A stretch of DNA of 64,000 nucleotides, taken from positions 310,001 to 374,000 of the forward strand of contig WGLV01000022.1 of the NCBI GenBank assembly GCA_016125385.1, read 5' to 3'. This document shows, one piece after another, positions 53,501 to 63,864 of this stretch. The notes below the pieces were generated by a model. The model ran no database searches and was not told the DNA's origin. It worked only from the letters and a program-made list of their open reading frames with translations. This stretch comes from a bacterium (GTDB lineage Bacteria > Hinthialibacterota > Hinthialibacteria > Hinthialibacterales > Hinthialibacteraceae). A program made the position numbers and the translations under genes. Numbering within the stretch: position 1 is the stretch's first letter; the number at the start of each line of letters is the position of its first letter.

Positions 53501-53530
53501 ATCCTAGTAGGCGTTTCGCTACATTGTCAA
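53501..53530 (-). promoter_or_regulatory. Sigma-70-type promoter for the DUF5678/protease pair
   Basis: Minus strand TTGACA, 18 bases, TAGGAT. The -35 is consensus. Confidence 0.55.
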
Positions 53531-53536
53531 GAAAAA

Positions 53537-53968
53537 TCATCCCAACGCGTCGCGGATGATGGCGCGGTGGTCGAACGCGATGGGGAGGGAATCAAATTCG
53601 GCGGAGTGGGGATCGATCCATACCACCGCGTTGGCGTCGTCTCCCGCTATCGCCTGGCGGGAGGTTTCCATCGGGACGGGTTTGGCGAGATACGCCGCCG
53701 TGACGGTGTGCCAGCGCGGGTCTCGGGCGGGATCGGAATACACGCCGATCAGGCGTTCGATCTCGACGCGCAGTCCGGTTTCTTCCAGCGCTTCACGTAG
53801 AGCGCACTGTTCGACGGTTTCCTGATTGACCTCCAGAAATCCACCGGGCAGGGCGCAGGCGCCCTGAAAGGGCGGGTTGCCGCGCTGAATAAGCAATATT
53901 TCGCCGCGCTCATTGGGAATGAGCATATCAGCGGTGACGTTGGGGCGGGGATATTCGGTTTGACTCAT
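53537..53968 (-). CDS. NUDIX hydrolase
   Basis: 143 aa from the ATG (an in-frame GTG ten codons earlier is possible). The Nudix box GGFLEVNQETVEQCALREALEETG is complete with the catalytic REALEET; LPGGF before and YSDPARDPRWHTVTAAYLA after resemble ADP-ribose or nucleotide pyrophosphatases. Substrate not determined. Confidence 0.9.
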   Translation of the reverse strand: MSQTEYPRPNVTADMLIPNERGEILLIQRGNPPFQGACALPGGFLEVNQETVEQCALREALEETGLRVEIERLIGVYSDPARDPRWHTVTAAYLAKPVPMETSRQAIAGDDANAVVWIDPHSAEFDSLPIAFDHRAIIRDALG

Positions 53969-54128
53969 GACTGGAGCGTCCGGCGGTGGAGCAAACACTC
54001 ATCCGACGGAACCGAGCATTCGTATCCGAGTGATTTCCAACAAAAATTCCAAAAGCACAAGATGTGAACAGGACGGGTTTGATAAAGAATTCATTATCAT
54101 CCACCCGCCCTGACTCGATCTGTTTGTT

Positions 54129-56498
54129 TTATACCGCTTTTTTCTCTTCTTCTTTCTTCTCAAGCGGCGGCGGGTTTTTCATCAGGCTGCGCAACATTTC
54201 GTCCGGGGTTTTCTGAAGCGGCGAAGGCCGGTCAGCCGGGCGCGAATAATTGCACTCTTTTTTCTGGCATTTGATGGTCGGGCCCTTGCGCTTGTAATCT
54301 TTGAAAACGAGGAAGGGCGCGCCGCATTCGGGGCATGGTTCATCGATAGGGGGATCCCACGCGACGAAGTCGCACTTCGGATAGTTCCCGCATCCATAGA
54401 ACACGACGCCCCGGCGCGAGCGGCGCTGAATCACGTCGCCGCCGCAACCCGGCAGCGGGCATTTGATGCCGGTGGGAATCGGTTTGGTGTTCTTGCAATC
54501 GGGATACGCCGAACAGGCCAGAAAATGCCCGTACTGGCCGGGACGGATCACCATCGGCGCGCCGCACTTGTCGCACTCGACATCGGTTTCGATCATCTCC
54601 GGTTCGGAGATGGGCGCGGTGTAATCGCATTCCGGATAATTGGAGCAGGCGAGGAACCAGCTGGTACGGCCCCACTTTTTCAGCATTTTGCCGCCGCACT
54701 TTTTGCATTCGATGTCGGTTGGTTCCTGCAACGATCGCAACGATTCGCCGATTCCCTTGGGCGCTTTTTCCAGATCGAGCGCGAAGGGATCGTAAAACTC
54801 CTTCAGAATCTGCACCCAGTCGATGCGGCCTTCTTCCACCTCGTCGAGTCGCGCCTCGATATCGGCGGTAAAGCCGACCTCGAAGATATCCTGAAAATTG
54901 TCGACCAGCAGTTTATTGATGACTTCGCCCAGGTCGGTGGGGTGAAAGCGTTTTTCCTGCCGGGTGATGTAGTTGCGGTCGACCAGCGTCTTGACGATGC
55001 TGGCGTAGGTGCTGGGGCGGCCTATGCCCTTGCCTTCGAGTTCGCGAATAAGGCTGGCGTCATTGTAACGAGCGGGCGGTTTGGTGAAATGCTGGTTCGG
55101 TTCGATCGATTTCAGATTCAGTTCTTCGCCCTCGTTCATCTGGGGCAGCAACTGGTCTTTCTGGTCTTCCGGATCGTGATAGGCGCGAGTAAAGCCGTCG
55201 AAGATCAACACGGACCCCGTCGCGCGGAAGACGAGATCGCCGCCGGCGATGTGGATGGTGGTCGATTCATACTCGGCGGGCGCCATCTGGCAGGCTTCAA
55301 AGCGCTGCCAGATCAACTTGTAGAGTTTGTACTGATCGTTATTGAGCTTCGATTTCAGTTTATCCGGCGAGTGTTTTCCGTCGAGCATGGTGGGCCGGAT
55401 GCACTCGTGGGCATCCTGGGCGCTTTTTCGGGTTTTATAGACGTTCCATGATTTGGGGACGTACTTCTCGCCATAGGTCGTCTTGATGTGATCGCGAACG
55501 CGTCCAATGGCTTCTTCCGCGATACGGACCGAGTCGGTACGCATGTAGGTGATCAGGCCGATGGTTTCGTCGCCAATGTCGATGCCTTCATAGAGGCTCT
55601 GGGCGATGCGCATGGTGCGGTCGCCATGAAAGCCCAGCATGCGTGAGGCGTCCTGCTGAAGCGTGCTGGTGATGTAGGGCGCCGGGGGCTTGCGGGTCCG
55701 TTTGCGGCTGGTGATTTTATCAATCGCATAAGAAGCCTTCTGGATGCGTTCGATCAACTCTTTGGCTTGCGCTTCGGTCTGAATGTGAAGCGTGTTCGAT
55801 TCTTCTTTTTCGTCGCTCTCACCCTGATGGTTAATGCGCAGGCCGTCGACGCTGTACAACTCCGCGGAGAGTTTTTTGCGATTTTTATTGGTGAAGTCGC
55901 CGTGCAGCGTCCAGTATTCGACGGGGACGAATTTACGGATTTCTCCCTCACGTTCGCAGATCAGGCGCAGGGCGACCGATTGAACTCGTCCCGCCGAGAG
56001 AGAACTTTTATTGCGCGCCACCATGCGAGTCAGCATGGGGCTGATTTTGTACCCCACCAGGCGGTCGAGAATGCGGCGCGCCTGTTGAGCGTTGACGAGG
56101 TCCATGTTGATTTCAAGCGGGGTATTGATCGCCTTCTGGATGGCGTTTTTGGTGATTTCGTTGAAGGTGATGCGGTAAAATTCCTTGTCTTTGGCGACTT
56201 CTTTCAGCAGTTCGACCAGGTGCCAGGAGATGGCTTCACCTTCGCGGTCAGGGTCGGGCGCGAGGTAGATGGAGTCGCTTTTGGAGGCCAGTTTGGTCAG
56301 TTTTTTGACCGTTTTTTCCTGATCTCCGGTGGTGACGTAGGTCGGGTTGAAGTGATTTTCGACGTCCACGCCCAGTTCGCGGGTCGGCAGGTCTCGCACG
56401 TGTCCCATCGAGGCGGCGACTTCATATCCGTCGCCCAGGAATTTATTGATGGTTTTCGCCTTGGCGGGCGATTCGACGATCACGAGCGATTTAGGCAC
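54129..56498 (-). CDS. topA: DNA topoisomerase I
   Basis: 789 aa from a GTG chosen because AGGAGG lies eight bases upstream; the ORF is open 17 codons further. Toprim SLVIVESPAKAKTINKFLG with DPDREGEAISWHL, then GLITYMRTDS with catalytic Tyr. The last ~180 residues carry four zinc ribbons (CKKCGGKM, CDKCGAPM, CPLPGCGGD, CPECGAPF). It relaxes negative supercoils. Monocistronic. Confidence 0.96.
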   Translation of the reverse strand: MPKSLVIVESPAKAKTINKFLGDGYEVAASMGHVRDLPTRELGVDVENHFNPTYVTTGDQEKTVKKLTKLASKSDSIYLAPDPDREGEAISWHLVELLKEVAKDKEFYRITFNEITKNAIQKAINTPLEINMDLVNAQQARRILDRLVGYKISPMLTRMVARNKSSLSAGRVQSVALRLICEREGEIRKFVPVEYWTLHGDFTNKNRKKLSAELYSVDGLRINHQGESDEKEESNTLHIQTEAQAKELIERIQKASYAIDKITSRKRTRKPPAPYITSTLQQDASRMLGFHGDRTMRIAQSLYEGIDIGDETIGLITYMRTDSVRIAEEAIGRVRDHIKTTYGEKYVPKSWNVYKTRKSAQDAHECIRPTMLDGKHSPDKLKSKLNNDQYKLYKLIWQRFEACQMAPAEYESTTIHIAGGDLVFRATGSVLIFDGFTRAYHDPEDQKDQLLPQMNEGEELNLKSIEPNQHFTKPPARYNDASLIRELEGKGIGRPSTYASIVKTLVDRNYITRQEKRFHPTDLGEVINKLLVDNFQDIFEVGFTADIEARLDEVEEGRIDWVQILKEFYDPFALDLEKAPKGIGESLRSLQEPTDIECKKCGGKMLKKWGRTSWFLACSNYPECDYTAPISEPEMIETDVECDKCGAPMVIRPGQYGHFLACSAYPDCKNTKPIPTGIKCPLPGCGGDVIQRRSRRGVVFYGCGNYPKCDFVAWDPPIDEPCPECGAPFLVFKDYKRKGPTIKCQKKECNYSRPADRPSPLQKTPDEMLRSLMKNPPPLEKKEEEKKAV

Positions 56499-56745
56499 GT
56501 TACAGACCTCCTGAGTTACTTCCTGTTTTTCGGTTGTTGGATCGTTCACCCGGCATGAGAGGCGGGATGAAGCGGATTTTTCTACTGTCCAGCGTCAGTC
56601 AGTGTAGTTTGTTTTGCGGCGATGAGAATCCTTCAAATTATGCGCAAGGCGGGCTGAAATTGAATTTTATCCTCTTAACCCATTATATTTCAGGTGGATA
56701 CCGTTTTTGGATCCGGTTGGGAAGAGTTCCTGAACCCCGCCGGGG

Positions 56746-57522
56746 TTAAGAAATAGATGCAATTTCGATTTTGTTCAAGGGTCTCCACTCGCCAGGCTTG
56801 AGCTTGCCCAGCTTGATCTGGCCTACCTGAATCCGTTTCAGCCGCTTGACGTTCAGCCGCAGGACGCCGCACATTTTTCGGATCTGGCGATTGCGTCCTT
56901 CTCGAATCGCGATGGTGAATTCGAGGGGATTACGCGGGTTCGGCGCGCTGATTCGGGCGGGCAGGGTTTTACGTCCTTCAACCCGGACGCCTTCTTCGAG
57001 GCGTTTCAACTCATTCGGTTTCGGGGCGCGATCCAGTGTGACCTGGTATTCCTTCCATATCTCATGCGAAGGATGAAGCATGGTCTGGTTCCAGTCGCCG
57101 TCATTGGTTAACAATAATAAACCTTCCGAATCCGCGTCGAGCCGGCCGCAGGGGAACACTCCCGCGCCGGCGATCTCGGGCGGGAGGCAATCCAGCACGG
57201 TTTTGCGGTGTTGCGGGTCTTTTCGGGTCGTGACCACGCCCTGTGGTTTGTATAACGCGATGTAAACCTTTTCAGGTTGACTCGTGAGTTCGACGCCATC
57301 GACCGCGACCCGCTGTGATTCAGGATCGACGCTGACGCCCAGTTCGCGCTCGACGACGCCGTCGACCGAGACGCGGCCTTCTTCGATCCAGCGGTCGGCT
57401 TCGCGGCGAGAGCAGAGCCCGTGTTGGGCGAGCAGCTTATTGAGCCGAATCGCTTTTGATTTCGGCTCCGTCATCTCCGGATTCAGAATCGATTCCGGCG
57501 GTTTGATTCGGGGTTTCTTCAT
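56746..57522 (-). CDS. rluB: 23S rRNA pseudouridine synthase of the RluB/RsuA family
   Basis: 258 aa. An S4 domain (RLNKLLAQHGLCSRREADRWIEEGRVSVDG) precedes the catalytic domain with FPCGRLDADSEGLLLLTNDG (catalytic Asp) and REGRNRQIRKMCGVL. Last gene of scpA-scpB-rluB; the first ATG lies 86 bases inside scpB. An ATG at 57474 would shorten the overlap to 38 bases. Confidence 0.93.
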   Translation of the reverse strand: MKKPRIKPPESILNPEMTEPKSKAIRLNKLLAQHGLCSRREADRWIEEGRVSVDGVVERELGVSVDPESQRVAVDGVELTSQPEKVYIALYKPQGVVTTRKDPQHRKTVLDCLPPEIAGAGVFPCGRLDADSEGLLLLTNDGDWNQTMLHPSHEIWKEYQVTLDRAPKPNELKRLEEGVRVEGRKTLPARISAPNPRNPLEFTIAIREGRNRQIRKMCGVLRLNVKRLKRIQVGQIKLGKLKPGEWRPLNKIEIASIS

Positions 57523-58138
57523 GGTTGGTTTCAGTTTGGGGATCGGCGTTTTCTTCAGGCGCGCCGCCGTTTTCAGGAGCGGATTCTTCGGCGCCGACGC
57601 CGCTGGAGAAAGTTTCTTCCAGATTTTCGACCGGGGGCAGGTCTTTCAGCGAATTGATGCCGAAATGCTCCAGAAAGCGCCGAGTGGTTCCATATAAGTT
57701 AGGCCGGCCGGGGACTTCTTTCACCCCGGTGACTTTGACGAATCGCTTGTCGAGCAGCGATTTGAGAACGCCGTCGACGCCCACGCCGCGAATCGCTTCG
57801 ATCTCGGCGCGGGTGATCGGTTGTTTGTAGGCGATGATGGCCAGCGTTTCGAGAGCGGGGCCGCTGAGAGTGAACGTTTTTTTGCGTTCAAGAAAACTGT
57901 TGACGTATGAGCTGTACGTCGGGCGGGTTCGCAGTTGAAAGCCGCCCGCGACTTCCATCAACTGAATGCCGCGTCCCGCCTCGACCAACGTCTCGGCCAG
58001 ATGGTCTAAACCTTCACGCACGCGCTCTTCGGGCAGATCGAGCGTATCGGCGAGGCGCTTGACGGGGACGGGGTCTCCCGAAACGAACACCAGCGATTCA
58101 AGCACGCCGGCGAGTTGATCGTTATCCATTTCCTTCAT
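57437..58138 (-). CDS. scpB: Segregation and condensation protein B
   Basis: 233 aa. Start chosen at MKEMDNDQ, 17 bases inside scpA; an ORF extending 68 codons upstream runs into scpA in another frame and is rejected. LESLVFVSGDPVPVKRLADTL, LETLAIIAYKQPITRAEIEAIRGV and LLDKRFVKVTGVKEVPGRPNLYGTT are the two winged helices of ScpB. An acidic tail ends inside rluB. It forms a condensin complex with ScpA and SMC. Confidence 0.92.
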   Translation of the reverse strand: MKEMDNDQLAGVLESLVFVSGDPVPVKRLADTLDLPEERVREGLDHLAETLVEAGRGIQLMEVAGGFQLRTRPTYSSYVNSFLERKKTFTLSGPALETLAIIAYKQPITRAEIEAIRGVGVDGVLKSLLDKRFVKVTGVKEVPGRPNLYGTTRRFLEHFGINSLKDLPPVENLEETFSSGVGAEESAPENGGAPEENADPQTETNHEETPNQTAGIDSESGDDGAEIKSDSAQ

Positions 58139-58994
58139 TGTTATCCGACTCGGGCGCGGACGCCTCGTCTTCCTCCATTGAATCGTAGTCGATTTCACCG
58201 GCTTCGCCGCCGTCGTCAACCTGCGTATTGGCGTCTTTGAATTTGGGGCCTTTAACCAGCACGATTTCCGTGTGAGAGCCGTCTTGCCGGGCGCGTATTT
58301 CTTTGAGACGGACCAGTTCAAGCAGCGCCAGGAAGACGACAATGATCTCCAGTTTGGATTGCAGCGTGCGCAGGTAATCGGTCAGCACCAGGTGTTCGTT
58401 ATGGGCGAGCAGGGCTTCGATTTCGAGCATCTTTTCGTCGACAGAATAGTCTTCGCCTTCAACGATGCGTCCCCTGGCGGCGCCGATTTCGCTGATGATT
58501 TTCTGAAACGTCTGGTAGAGGTCGTATACGCTGACCTCGGAAAATTCAACCACCTCACGGGGGCCTTCGGGCGAAGGGCCAACGCGGGGGATGAGCGCCG
58601 CCGTGAGTTCCTCACGCTGTTTGAGATCTTCGGCGAGCGCGCGGAAGCGTTCGTATTCCAACCGGCGCAGTTCGAGTATCTGATCATTGATCTCTTCCTC
58701 TTCCGGTTCGGTTTCTTCTTTGGGGAGCAGGGCGCGCGATTTGTAACGGATCAGCGTCGCCCCCAGCACGAGATATTCGCCGCCTTCCTCAAGGTCTTTA
58801 TTTTCCATCTCGCGGATTTTTTTCAGATAGGCGTCGGTGATTTCGGCGATCGAGATGGAGCAGACGTCCAGCTCATGCTTGGAAATCAAATGTACCAGCA
58901 GATCGAGCGGCCCGGTGTAATTGGGCAGTTCGACGGGCAATCGAGTGGGTTCCGGCGTATCGTTCATACCAAGATTGGTTCCGTAATGATCCAT
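58122..58994 (-). CDS. scpA: Segregation and condensation protein A (kleisin)
   Basis: 290 aa. LPNYTGPLDLLVHLISKHELDVCSISIAEITDAYL is the SMC-head-binding N-terminal domain; GEYLVLGATLIRYKSRALLPK then follows, and VFLALLELVRLKEIRARQ is the C-terminal winged helix. The tail is acidic. First gene of scpA-scpB-rluB. Confidence 0.93.
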   Translation of the reverse strand: MDHYGTNLGMNDTPEPTRLPVELPNYTGPLDLLVHLISKHELDVCSISIAEITDAYLKKIREMENKDLEEGGEYLVLGATLIRYKSRALLPKEETEPEEEEINDQILELRRLEYERFRALAEDLKQREELTAALIPRVGPSPEGPREVVEFSEVSVYDLYQTFQKIISEIGAARGRIVEGEDYSVDEKMLEIEALLAHNEHLVLTDYLRTLQSKLEIIVVFLALLELVRLKEIRARQDGSHTEIVLVKGPKFKDANTQVDDGGEAGEIDYDSMEEDEASAPESDNNEGNG

Positions 58995-59098
58995 TTGAAT
59001 TAAAGAGGAATCATATTCGTTTGAATCGATTTGTGTAAGAACATGATTTAAAACATACAGGACTGTTTATGCAATGACAAATGGGATCCACCAGTAAA

Positions 59099-60640
59099 TT
59101 ATTCCCACTCGATGGTGCTGGGGGGTTTGGACGAGACGTCGTACACCACCCGGTTGACGCCGCGCACTTCGTTGATGATTCGATTGGAGATGCGCTTGAG
59201 GACCTCAGTGGGAATCGGGTACCAGTCGGCGGTCATGTAATCGGTGGTCTGGACGGCGCGCAAGGCGATCACCTGCTCGTAGGTGCGGCTGTCTCCCATG
59301 ACGCCCACCGACCGCACTGGCAGCAGCACCGCGAAGGCCTGACCGATATCACGATACAATCCCGCCTCTTTCAGCTCGCCCATATAGATGTGATCGGCGT
59401 GCCGAAGAATCTCCAGCCGGTCGCGGGTGATCTCTCCCAGAATGCGGATGGCGAGACCCGGGCCGGGGAAGGGATGACGGTAGACGCTTTCTTCGTCAAG
59501 ACCCAGTTCGAGGCCCAGCGCGCGGACTTCGTCTTTGAACAGTTCGCGCAGGGGTTCGATCAGCTTCAGTTCCATATCTTCAAGCAGGCCGCCGACGTTA
59601 TGATGGGTTTTGATGGTGGCGGAGGGCCCTTTGAACGAAACCGACTCGATCACATCGGGGTAGAGAGTCCCCTGCAGAAGATAATTCACGTCGCCGATCC
59701 GTTTCGCCTCGATCTCAAACACCTCGATGAAGGTGTTGCCAATGATCTTGCGCTTCGATTCGGGATCGGTGACGCCGTACAGTTTTTTCATGAAGGTTTC
59801 ACCGGCGTCGATGAGATGCAGATTGATGCCCATGCGGTCGCGCAGCCGCGCCATGACCTGCTCGGCTTCTTTCATGCGCAGTACGCCGTTGTCGACCAGA
59901 ATCGCGTGGAAGCGCGAGCCGATCGCCTTGTGCATCAGCACCGCCGCCACCGTTGAATCGACGCCGCCGCTGACCGCGCCGATGACGGTTTCTGATTCGC
60001 CGACGGTTTGACGGATGCGTTCGATGGTTTCTTCGAGAAAGGACCCCATCGTCCAGTCGCGCGCGCAGCCACACACCCCGCATACGAAATTTTCGAGGAT
60101 GGTTTTGCCCATCGGCGTATGGCTGACCTCGGGGTGAAACTGGATGCCGAACCAGTTTCTTCGCGGGTCGCACACGGCGGCGTGCTCGGAGTTGGAGGTC
60201 CGGGCGATATCGCTGAATCCATCCGGCAGGCTCAAGACCTTGTCGCCGTGGCTCATCCAGACCTGGATGTGTTCGGGGAGGCCTTTAAACAGCGGCTCCG
60301 CCGTCTGAATTTTCAGCTCGGCGTGGCCGTACTCACGTTTTTCACTGGCGGCGACTTCGCCGCCGTGGGCCCGGGACATTTCCTGAAGGCCGTAGCAGAT
60401 GCCAAGCATCGGGACGCCGAAATCCCACAAGGCCGGGTCGGCGTGAGGAGCGCCGTCTTCATAGACCGAGTAGGGACCGCCGGAGAGTACGATTCCTTTT
60501 GGCTCCATCGCGTGTAATTCGGCGGCTTTGATGGTGCATGGATGCAACTCGCAATACACGCCCAGTTCGCGGATGCGCCGCGCGATGAGATGGCTATATT
60601 GGGAGCCAAAATCAAGAATGATGATGGAATCGTGTCGCAT
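59099..60640 (-). CDS. guaA: GMP synthase (glutamine-hydrolysing)
   Basis: 513 aa. Class I glutamine amidotransferase domain with nucleophile in MLGICYGLQ and His-Glu in [11 protein letters not shown]; then the ATP-pyrophosphatase with [17 protein letters not shown], and the dimerisation domain ending PPSTIEWE. It makes GMP from XMP, glutamine and ATP. Monocistronic. Confidence 0.96.
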   Translation of the reverse strand: MRHDSIIILDFGSQYSHLIARRIRELGVYCELHPCTIKAAELHAMEPKGIVLSGGPYSVYEDGAPHADPALWDFGVPMLGICYGLQEMSRAHGGEVAASEKREYGHAELKIQTAEPLFKGLPEHIQVWMSHGDKVLSLPDGFSDIARTSNSEHAAVCDPRRNWFGIQFHPEVSHTPMGKTILENFVCGVCGCARDWTMGSFLEETIERIRQTVGESETVIGAVSGGVDSTVAAVLMHKAIGSRFHAILVDNGVLRMKEAEQVMARLRDRMGINLHLIDAGETFMKKLYGVTDPESKRKIIGNTFIEVFEIEAKRIGDVNYLLQGTLYPDVIESVSFKGPSATIKTHHNVGGLLEDMELKLIEPLRELFKDEVRALGLELGLDEESVYRHPFPGPGLAIRILGEITRDRLEILRHADHIYMGELKEAGLYRDIGQAFAVLLPVRSVGVMGDSRTYEQVIALRAVQTTDYMTADWYPIPTEVLKRISNRIINEVRGVNRVVYDVSSKPPSTIEWE

Positions 60641-60815
60641 AAATTAGACTCCACTAGTATAATAAAAGTAGTAAAGTAACGAGGCGAACCCGGCTGGATG
60701 AGCGATCTCGGAATGTTGAACGTAACGTAACTCAATCGGGGCGTTTTCAAAAGGGACGAAACGCCATCATTTAGGGTTATCTCGCCGCTTTACGCACAAA
60801 ATAGCGACCGTTTTC

Positions 60816-60844
60816 TTGCGAGACGGGGATGTTCGCGGTATAGT
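60816..60844 (+). promoter_or_regulatory. Sigma-70-type promoter of nuoABCD
   Basis: TTGCGA, 17 bases, TATAGT, about 45 bases before the nuoA ATG. Confidence 0.6.
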
Positions 60845-60888
60845 AGCCAAAATGGCTACAAATTTATCGAAGAAGGCGACTAAAAAGA

Positions 60889-61260
60889 ATGCTGCTCTAT
60901 GATTATCTGCCCGTGTTGTTTATGGCGGCTGTCGCGATCGGATTCGCCGCCATCAACGTGGTTGGATCGTTTCTGATCGGCCCCCGCGTTGAAAAGCCGG
61001 AAAAACTTGATCCCTATGAATGCGGGATGCCGCCAATCGGCAACCCTCATGAAGCGTTCAACGTCAAGTTTTTTCTGGTGGCTATGCTTTTCGTCATCTT
61101 CGACATCGAAATCGTCTTCCTGGTATTGTGGGCCGTCGTCTTCAAGCAGCTCTCCTGGTACGGCATTGGCGTTATGGCCTTCTTCCTGGCGATTCTGGTC
61201 GTCTCGCTCGTCTACGAGTTGAAAAAAGGAGTTTTGGAATGGGCCTCGAAAAAACGCTAG
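60889..61260 (+). CDS. nuoA: NADH-quinone oxidoreductase subunit A
   Basis: 123 aa with three membrane helices. [38 protein letters not shown] is the conserved loop and second helix, including the ECG motif and Asp/Glu in FDIE. Part of the membrane arm of complex I. Its end overlaps nuoB by 22 bases. Confidence 0.95.
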   Translation: MLLYDYLPVLFMAAVAIGFAAINVVGSFLIGPRVEKPEKLDPYECGMPPIGNPHEAFNVKFFLVAMLFVIFDIEIVFLVLWAVVFKQLSWYGIGVMAFFLAILVVSLVYELKKGVLEWASKKR

Positions 61261-61805
61261 TGGATTTCGTCGGCAGCGACGTTATTACCACCACGGTTGA
61301 TAAAGTTGTTAATTGGTCACGAAAGAACGCCATCTGGCCGCTGACGATGGGGCTGTCGTGCTGCGCCATCGAGATGATGGCGACCGGCGCATCACGGTAT
61401 GACATGGCGCGCTTCGGCGCGGAGGTGTTTCGCGCTTCGCCCCGCCAGGCCGATCTGATGATCGTAGCGGGTACGCTGACCAAGAAAATGGCTCCGGTGG
61501 TTCGCAAAATATACGATCAGATGGCGGAGCCCAAGTGGGTTATCTCGATGGGCGCATGCGCCTCCTGCGGAGGCATGTTTAACGTGTACAGCGTTGTACA
61601 GGGCGCCGACGAGGTTCTGCCGGTCGATGTGTACGTGCCGGGATGCCCGCCGCGCCCCGAAGCGCTGCTTTACGGCGTCTTGCAGTTGCAGCGCAAGATC
61701 GACGAGATGAAGCTGGGCACGCCCCGCCATGAACTGAAGCCAACCATTATCGGTGAGAGCAAGGACGAAAACCGAGTGCCTCCCAAGATGGTCGAAGTTG
61801 CGTAA
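61239..61805 (+). CDS. nuoB: NADH-quinone oxidoreductase subunit B
   Basis: 188 aa; AAAGGAG before the ATG fixes this start within nuoA. Cys41, Cys42, Cys107 and Cys136 ([22 protein letters not shown]) bind cluster N2, with an extra Cys110. Connects to quinone reduction. Confidence 0.95.
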   Translation: MGLEKTLVDFVGSDVITTTVDKVVNWSRKNAIWPLTMGLSCCAIEMMATGASRYDMARFGAEVFRASPRQADLMIVAGTLTKKMAPVVRKIYDQMAEPKWVISMGACASCGGMFNVYSVVQGADEVLPVDVYVPGCPPRPEALLYGVLQLQRKIDEMKLGTPRHELKPTIIGESKDENRVPPKMVEVA

Positions 61806-61864
61806 TGGGTTTGATTGTCTTGGCTTGATGGCTATTTCCTGAAACGGTTTCGAAAGGTGAATCC

Positions 61865-62398
61865 ATGTCGTTTGCCATTGTCGGCGACCCTGTTGACATC
61901 GTAAAAAAGGCGATCCCGCAATCTTTTGATTCGGGAGCCATTGAGAAAGTGGAAGAATTTCGCGGCGAGTTGACTCTCTACGTCAAACCGGATGCTCTTC
62001 GCGATATCGCTCTTGCATTGCGCGATCATGAAGAATTGCGATTTGACCTGCTGCCCGACCTGACCGCCGTCGATCATCTGAAAGAAATGAAAGATGGCGA
62101 GGCGCGCTTTCACGTGGTGATTCATCTATTTTCGACCCGCCGTAAAAAGCGAATCCGCCTGAAGGTTCCTGTATGGGAAGCGGAATGCGAAGTCGATACG
62201 GTGACCGATATCTGGACTTCCGCCGACTGGCATGAGCGTGAATGCTTCGATCTGTTCGGTATCCGTTTTCGCAATCACCCCGATTTGCGCCGAATCATGA
62301 TGCCGGACGACTGGGAAGGACACCCCCTGCGGAAAGATTATCCGGTGTCGAACCAGGAACCCTACGAATACATCAACAAACAACTGGCCTCTGAGTGA
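61865..62398 (+). CDS. nuoC: NADH-quinone oxidoreductase subunit C
   Basis: 177 aa. FHVVIHLFSTRRKKRIRLKVPV, WTSADWHERECFDLFGIRFRNHPDLRRIMMPDDWEGHPLRKDYP is the conserved 30-kDa block (read in parts). Separate from nuoD, not fused. Confidence 0.95.
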   Translation: MSFAIVGDPVDIVKKAIPQSFDSGAIEKVEEFRGELTLYVKPDALRDIALALRDHEELRFDLLPDLTAVDHLKEMKDGEARFHVVIHLFSTRRKKRIRLKVPVWEAECEVDTVTDIWTSADWHERECFDLFGIRFRNHPDLRRIMMPDDWEGHPLRKDYPVSNQEPYEYINKQLASE

Positions 62399-62474
62399 TT
62401 TCTTCTTGTATCTCTGTTTGTAACTGGTTTAATGATTTGAAGTTGAGCGACGAGGATTCATAAAGGTTCTCACT

Positions 62475-63701
62475 ATGTCTTTTAAACTTGAATTCAAGAC
62501 GGACCGCACCATCTCGGAGAAACTGAAAGAGTATCATCCCGAGCACATGGTGTTGAACATGGGGCCCCAACACCCCAGTACCCACGGCGTTCTGCGTCTG
62601 GTTTGCGTACTGGACGGCGAAGAAATCGTCGATGTGATTCCAGACCTTGGTTATCTGCACCGAGGGATGGAAAAACTGGCGGAAGCGAAGGGGTATCACC
62701 GTTTCATTCCATTTACGGACCGTCTCGATTATCTCTCGCCCATGTCGAACAACACCGCGCTGGTTCTGGCGGTTGAAAAACTGCTGGGCGTCGAGGCGCC
62801 GCCTCGCGCGCAATATATCCGAACGATTTTGTGTGAGCTGGCTCGTATTTCATCCCACCTCTTGTGGCTGGGAACCGGAGCGCTCGATATCGGCGCCATG
62901 TCGGTGTTTCTGTATACCTTTCGTGAGCGTGAGACGCTGTACGATATTTTCGAGAGCGTCTGTGGAGCACGATTTACCGTCTCGTACATGCGGGTCGGCG
63001 GCGTTTCGGTGGATATTCCCCCGGACTTCAAGCAACGCGTTCAGGGCTTTATTGACGACTTCGCCCGGAAGATTGATGAGTACAACACTCTACTGACCGA
63101 TAACAAAATCTGGCGGATGCGCACTGAGGGCATCGGCGTGATTTCAGCCGAACGCGCCATTAACGCGGGGATGACCGGCCCCTGCCTGAGAGGCAGCGGC
63201 GTGGACGTCGATCTGAGGCGCGATAACCCCTACATGGCGTACGATCAGCTTGATTTTGACGTCCCGCTGGGCGAAAACGGCGACACCTTCGATCGGTATC
63301 TGGTCCGTATGGAAGAATTGCGTCAGTCGCGGCGCATCATTCAGCAAGCGCTGGACGGTATTCCCGATGGACCGATCAAGGTAGAGGACAACAAGATTTC
63401 GTTCCCCAATCGCGAATCGATCGAAACTTCGATGGAAGCGTTGATTCACCACTTTCTGCTCGCTTCGGAAGGCGTGAAAGCGCCTCCCGGCGAGGTTTAT
63501 CACGCCATTGAAGCACCGAAGGGGGAACTCGGTTTTTACGTGGTCGGCGATGGGACGGGTTATCCGAAACGGTTGCGTATTCGATCTCCGTCCTTTTGCA
63601 ATCTGTCCGTGCTGCCGGAACTGGCGCGTGGTCATATGATCGCCGACCTGGTGGCCTGCATCGGGACGATCGACCTCGTTCTCGGGGATTGCGACCGGTA
63701 A
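62475..63701 (+). CDS. nuoD: NADH-quinone oxidoreductase subunit D
   Basis: 408 aa. NMGPQHPSTHGVLRLV with the quinone-site His, DLGYLHRGMEKLAE, and LPELARGHMIADLVACIGTIDLVLGDCDR at the end. Followed by a terminator, so the remaining nuo genes are not in this transcript. Confidence 0.96.
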   Translation: MSFKLEFKTDRTISEKLKEYHPEHMVLNMGPQHPSTHGVLRLVCVLDGEEIVDVIPDLGYLHRGMEKLAEAKGYHRFIPFTDRLDYLSPMSNNTALVLAVEKLLGVEAPPRAQYIRTILCELARISSHLLWLGTGALDIGAMSVFLYTFRERETLYDIFESVCGARFTVSYMRVGGVSVDIPPDFKQRVQGFIDDFARKIDEYNTLLTDNKIWRMRTEGIGVISAERAINAGMTGPCLRGSGVDVDLRRDNPYMAYDQLDFDVPLGENGDTFDRYLVRMEELRQSRRIIQQALDGIPDGPIKVEDNKISFPNRESIETSMEALIHHFLLASEGVKAPPGEVYHAIEAPKGELGFYVVGDGTGYPKRLRIRSPSFCNLSVLPELARGHMIADLVACIGTIDLVLGDCDR

Positions 63702-63728
63702 CTGGAAGGTTTTTTTGAGTGAATTTGA

Positions 63729-63752
63729 AAAGGGGCCGAAAGGCTCCTTTTT
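63729..63752 (+). terminator. nuoABCD terminator
   Basis: Stem AAGGGGCC / GGCTCCTT (one wobble) with GAAA loop, then TTTTTTT. Confidence 0.85.
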
Positions 63753-63864
63753 TTATAGCAAATCTTTATAATTCAGATGTTTTAGATGAACTTTTCTTGC
63801 GGCGAAAAATGTCTTTCATCGGTCAATCGATGGTATCGCATCACTTTTTTACAAAAAACCCATT

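Noticed and set aside
56733-56747. AACCCCGCCGGGGTT hairpin after rluB as a terminator
   Set aside because: No T-run on the minus strand after the stem.
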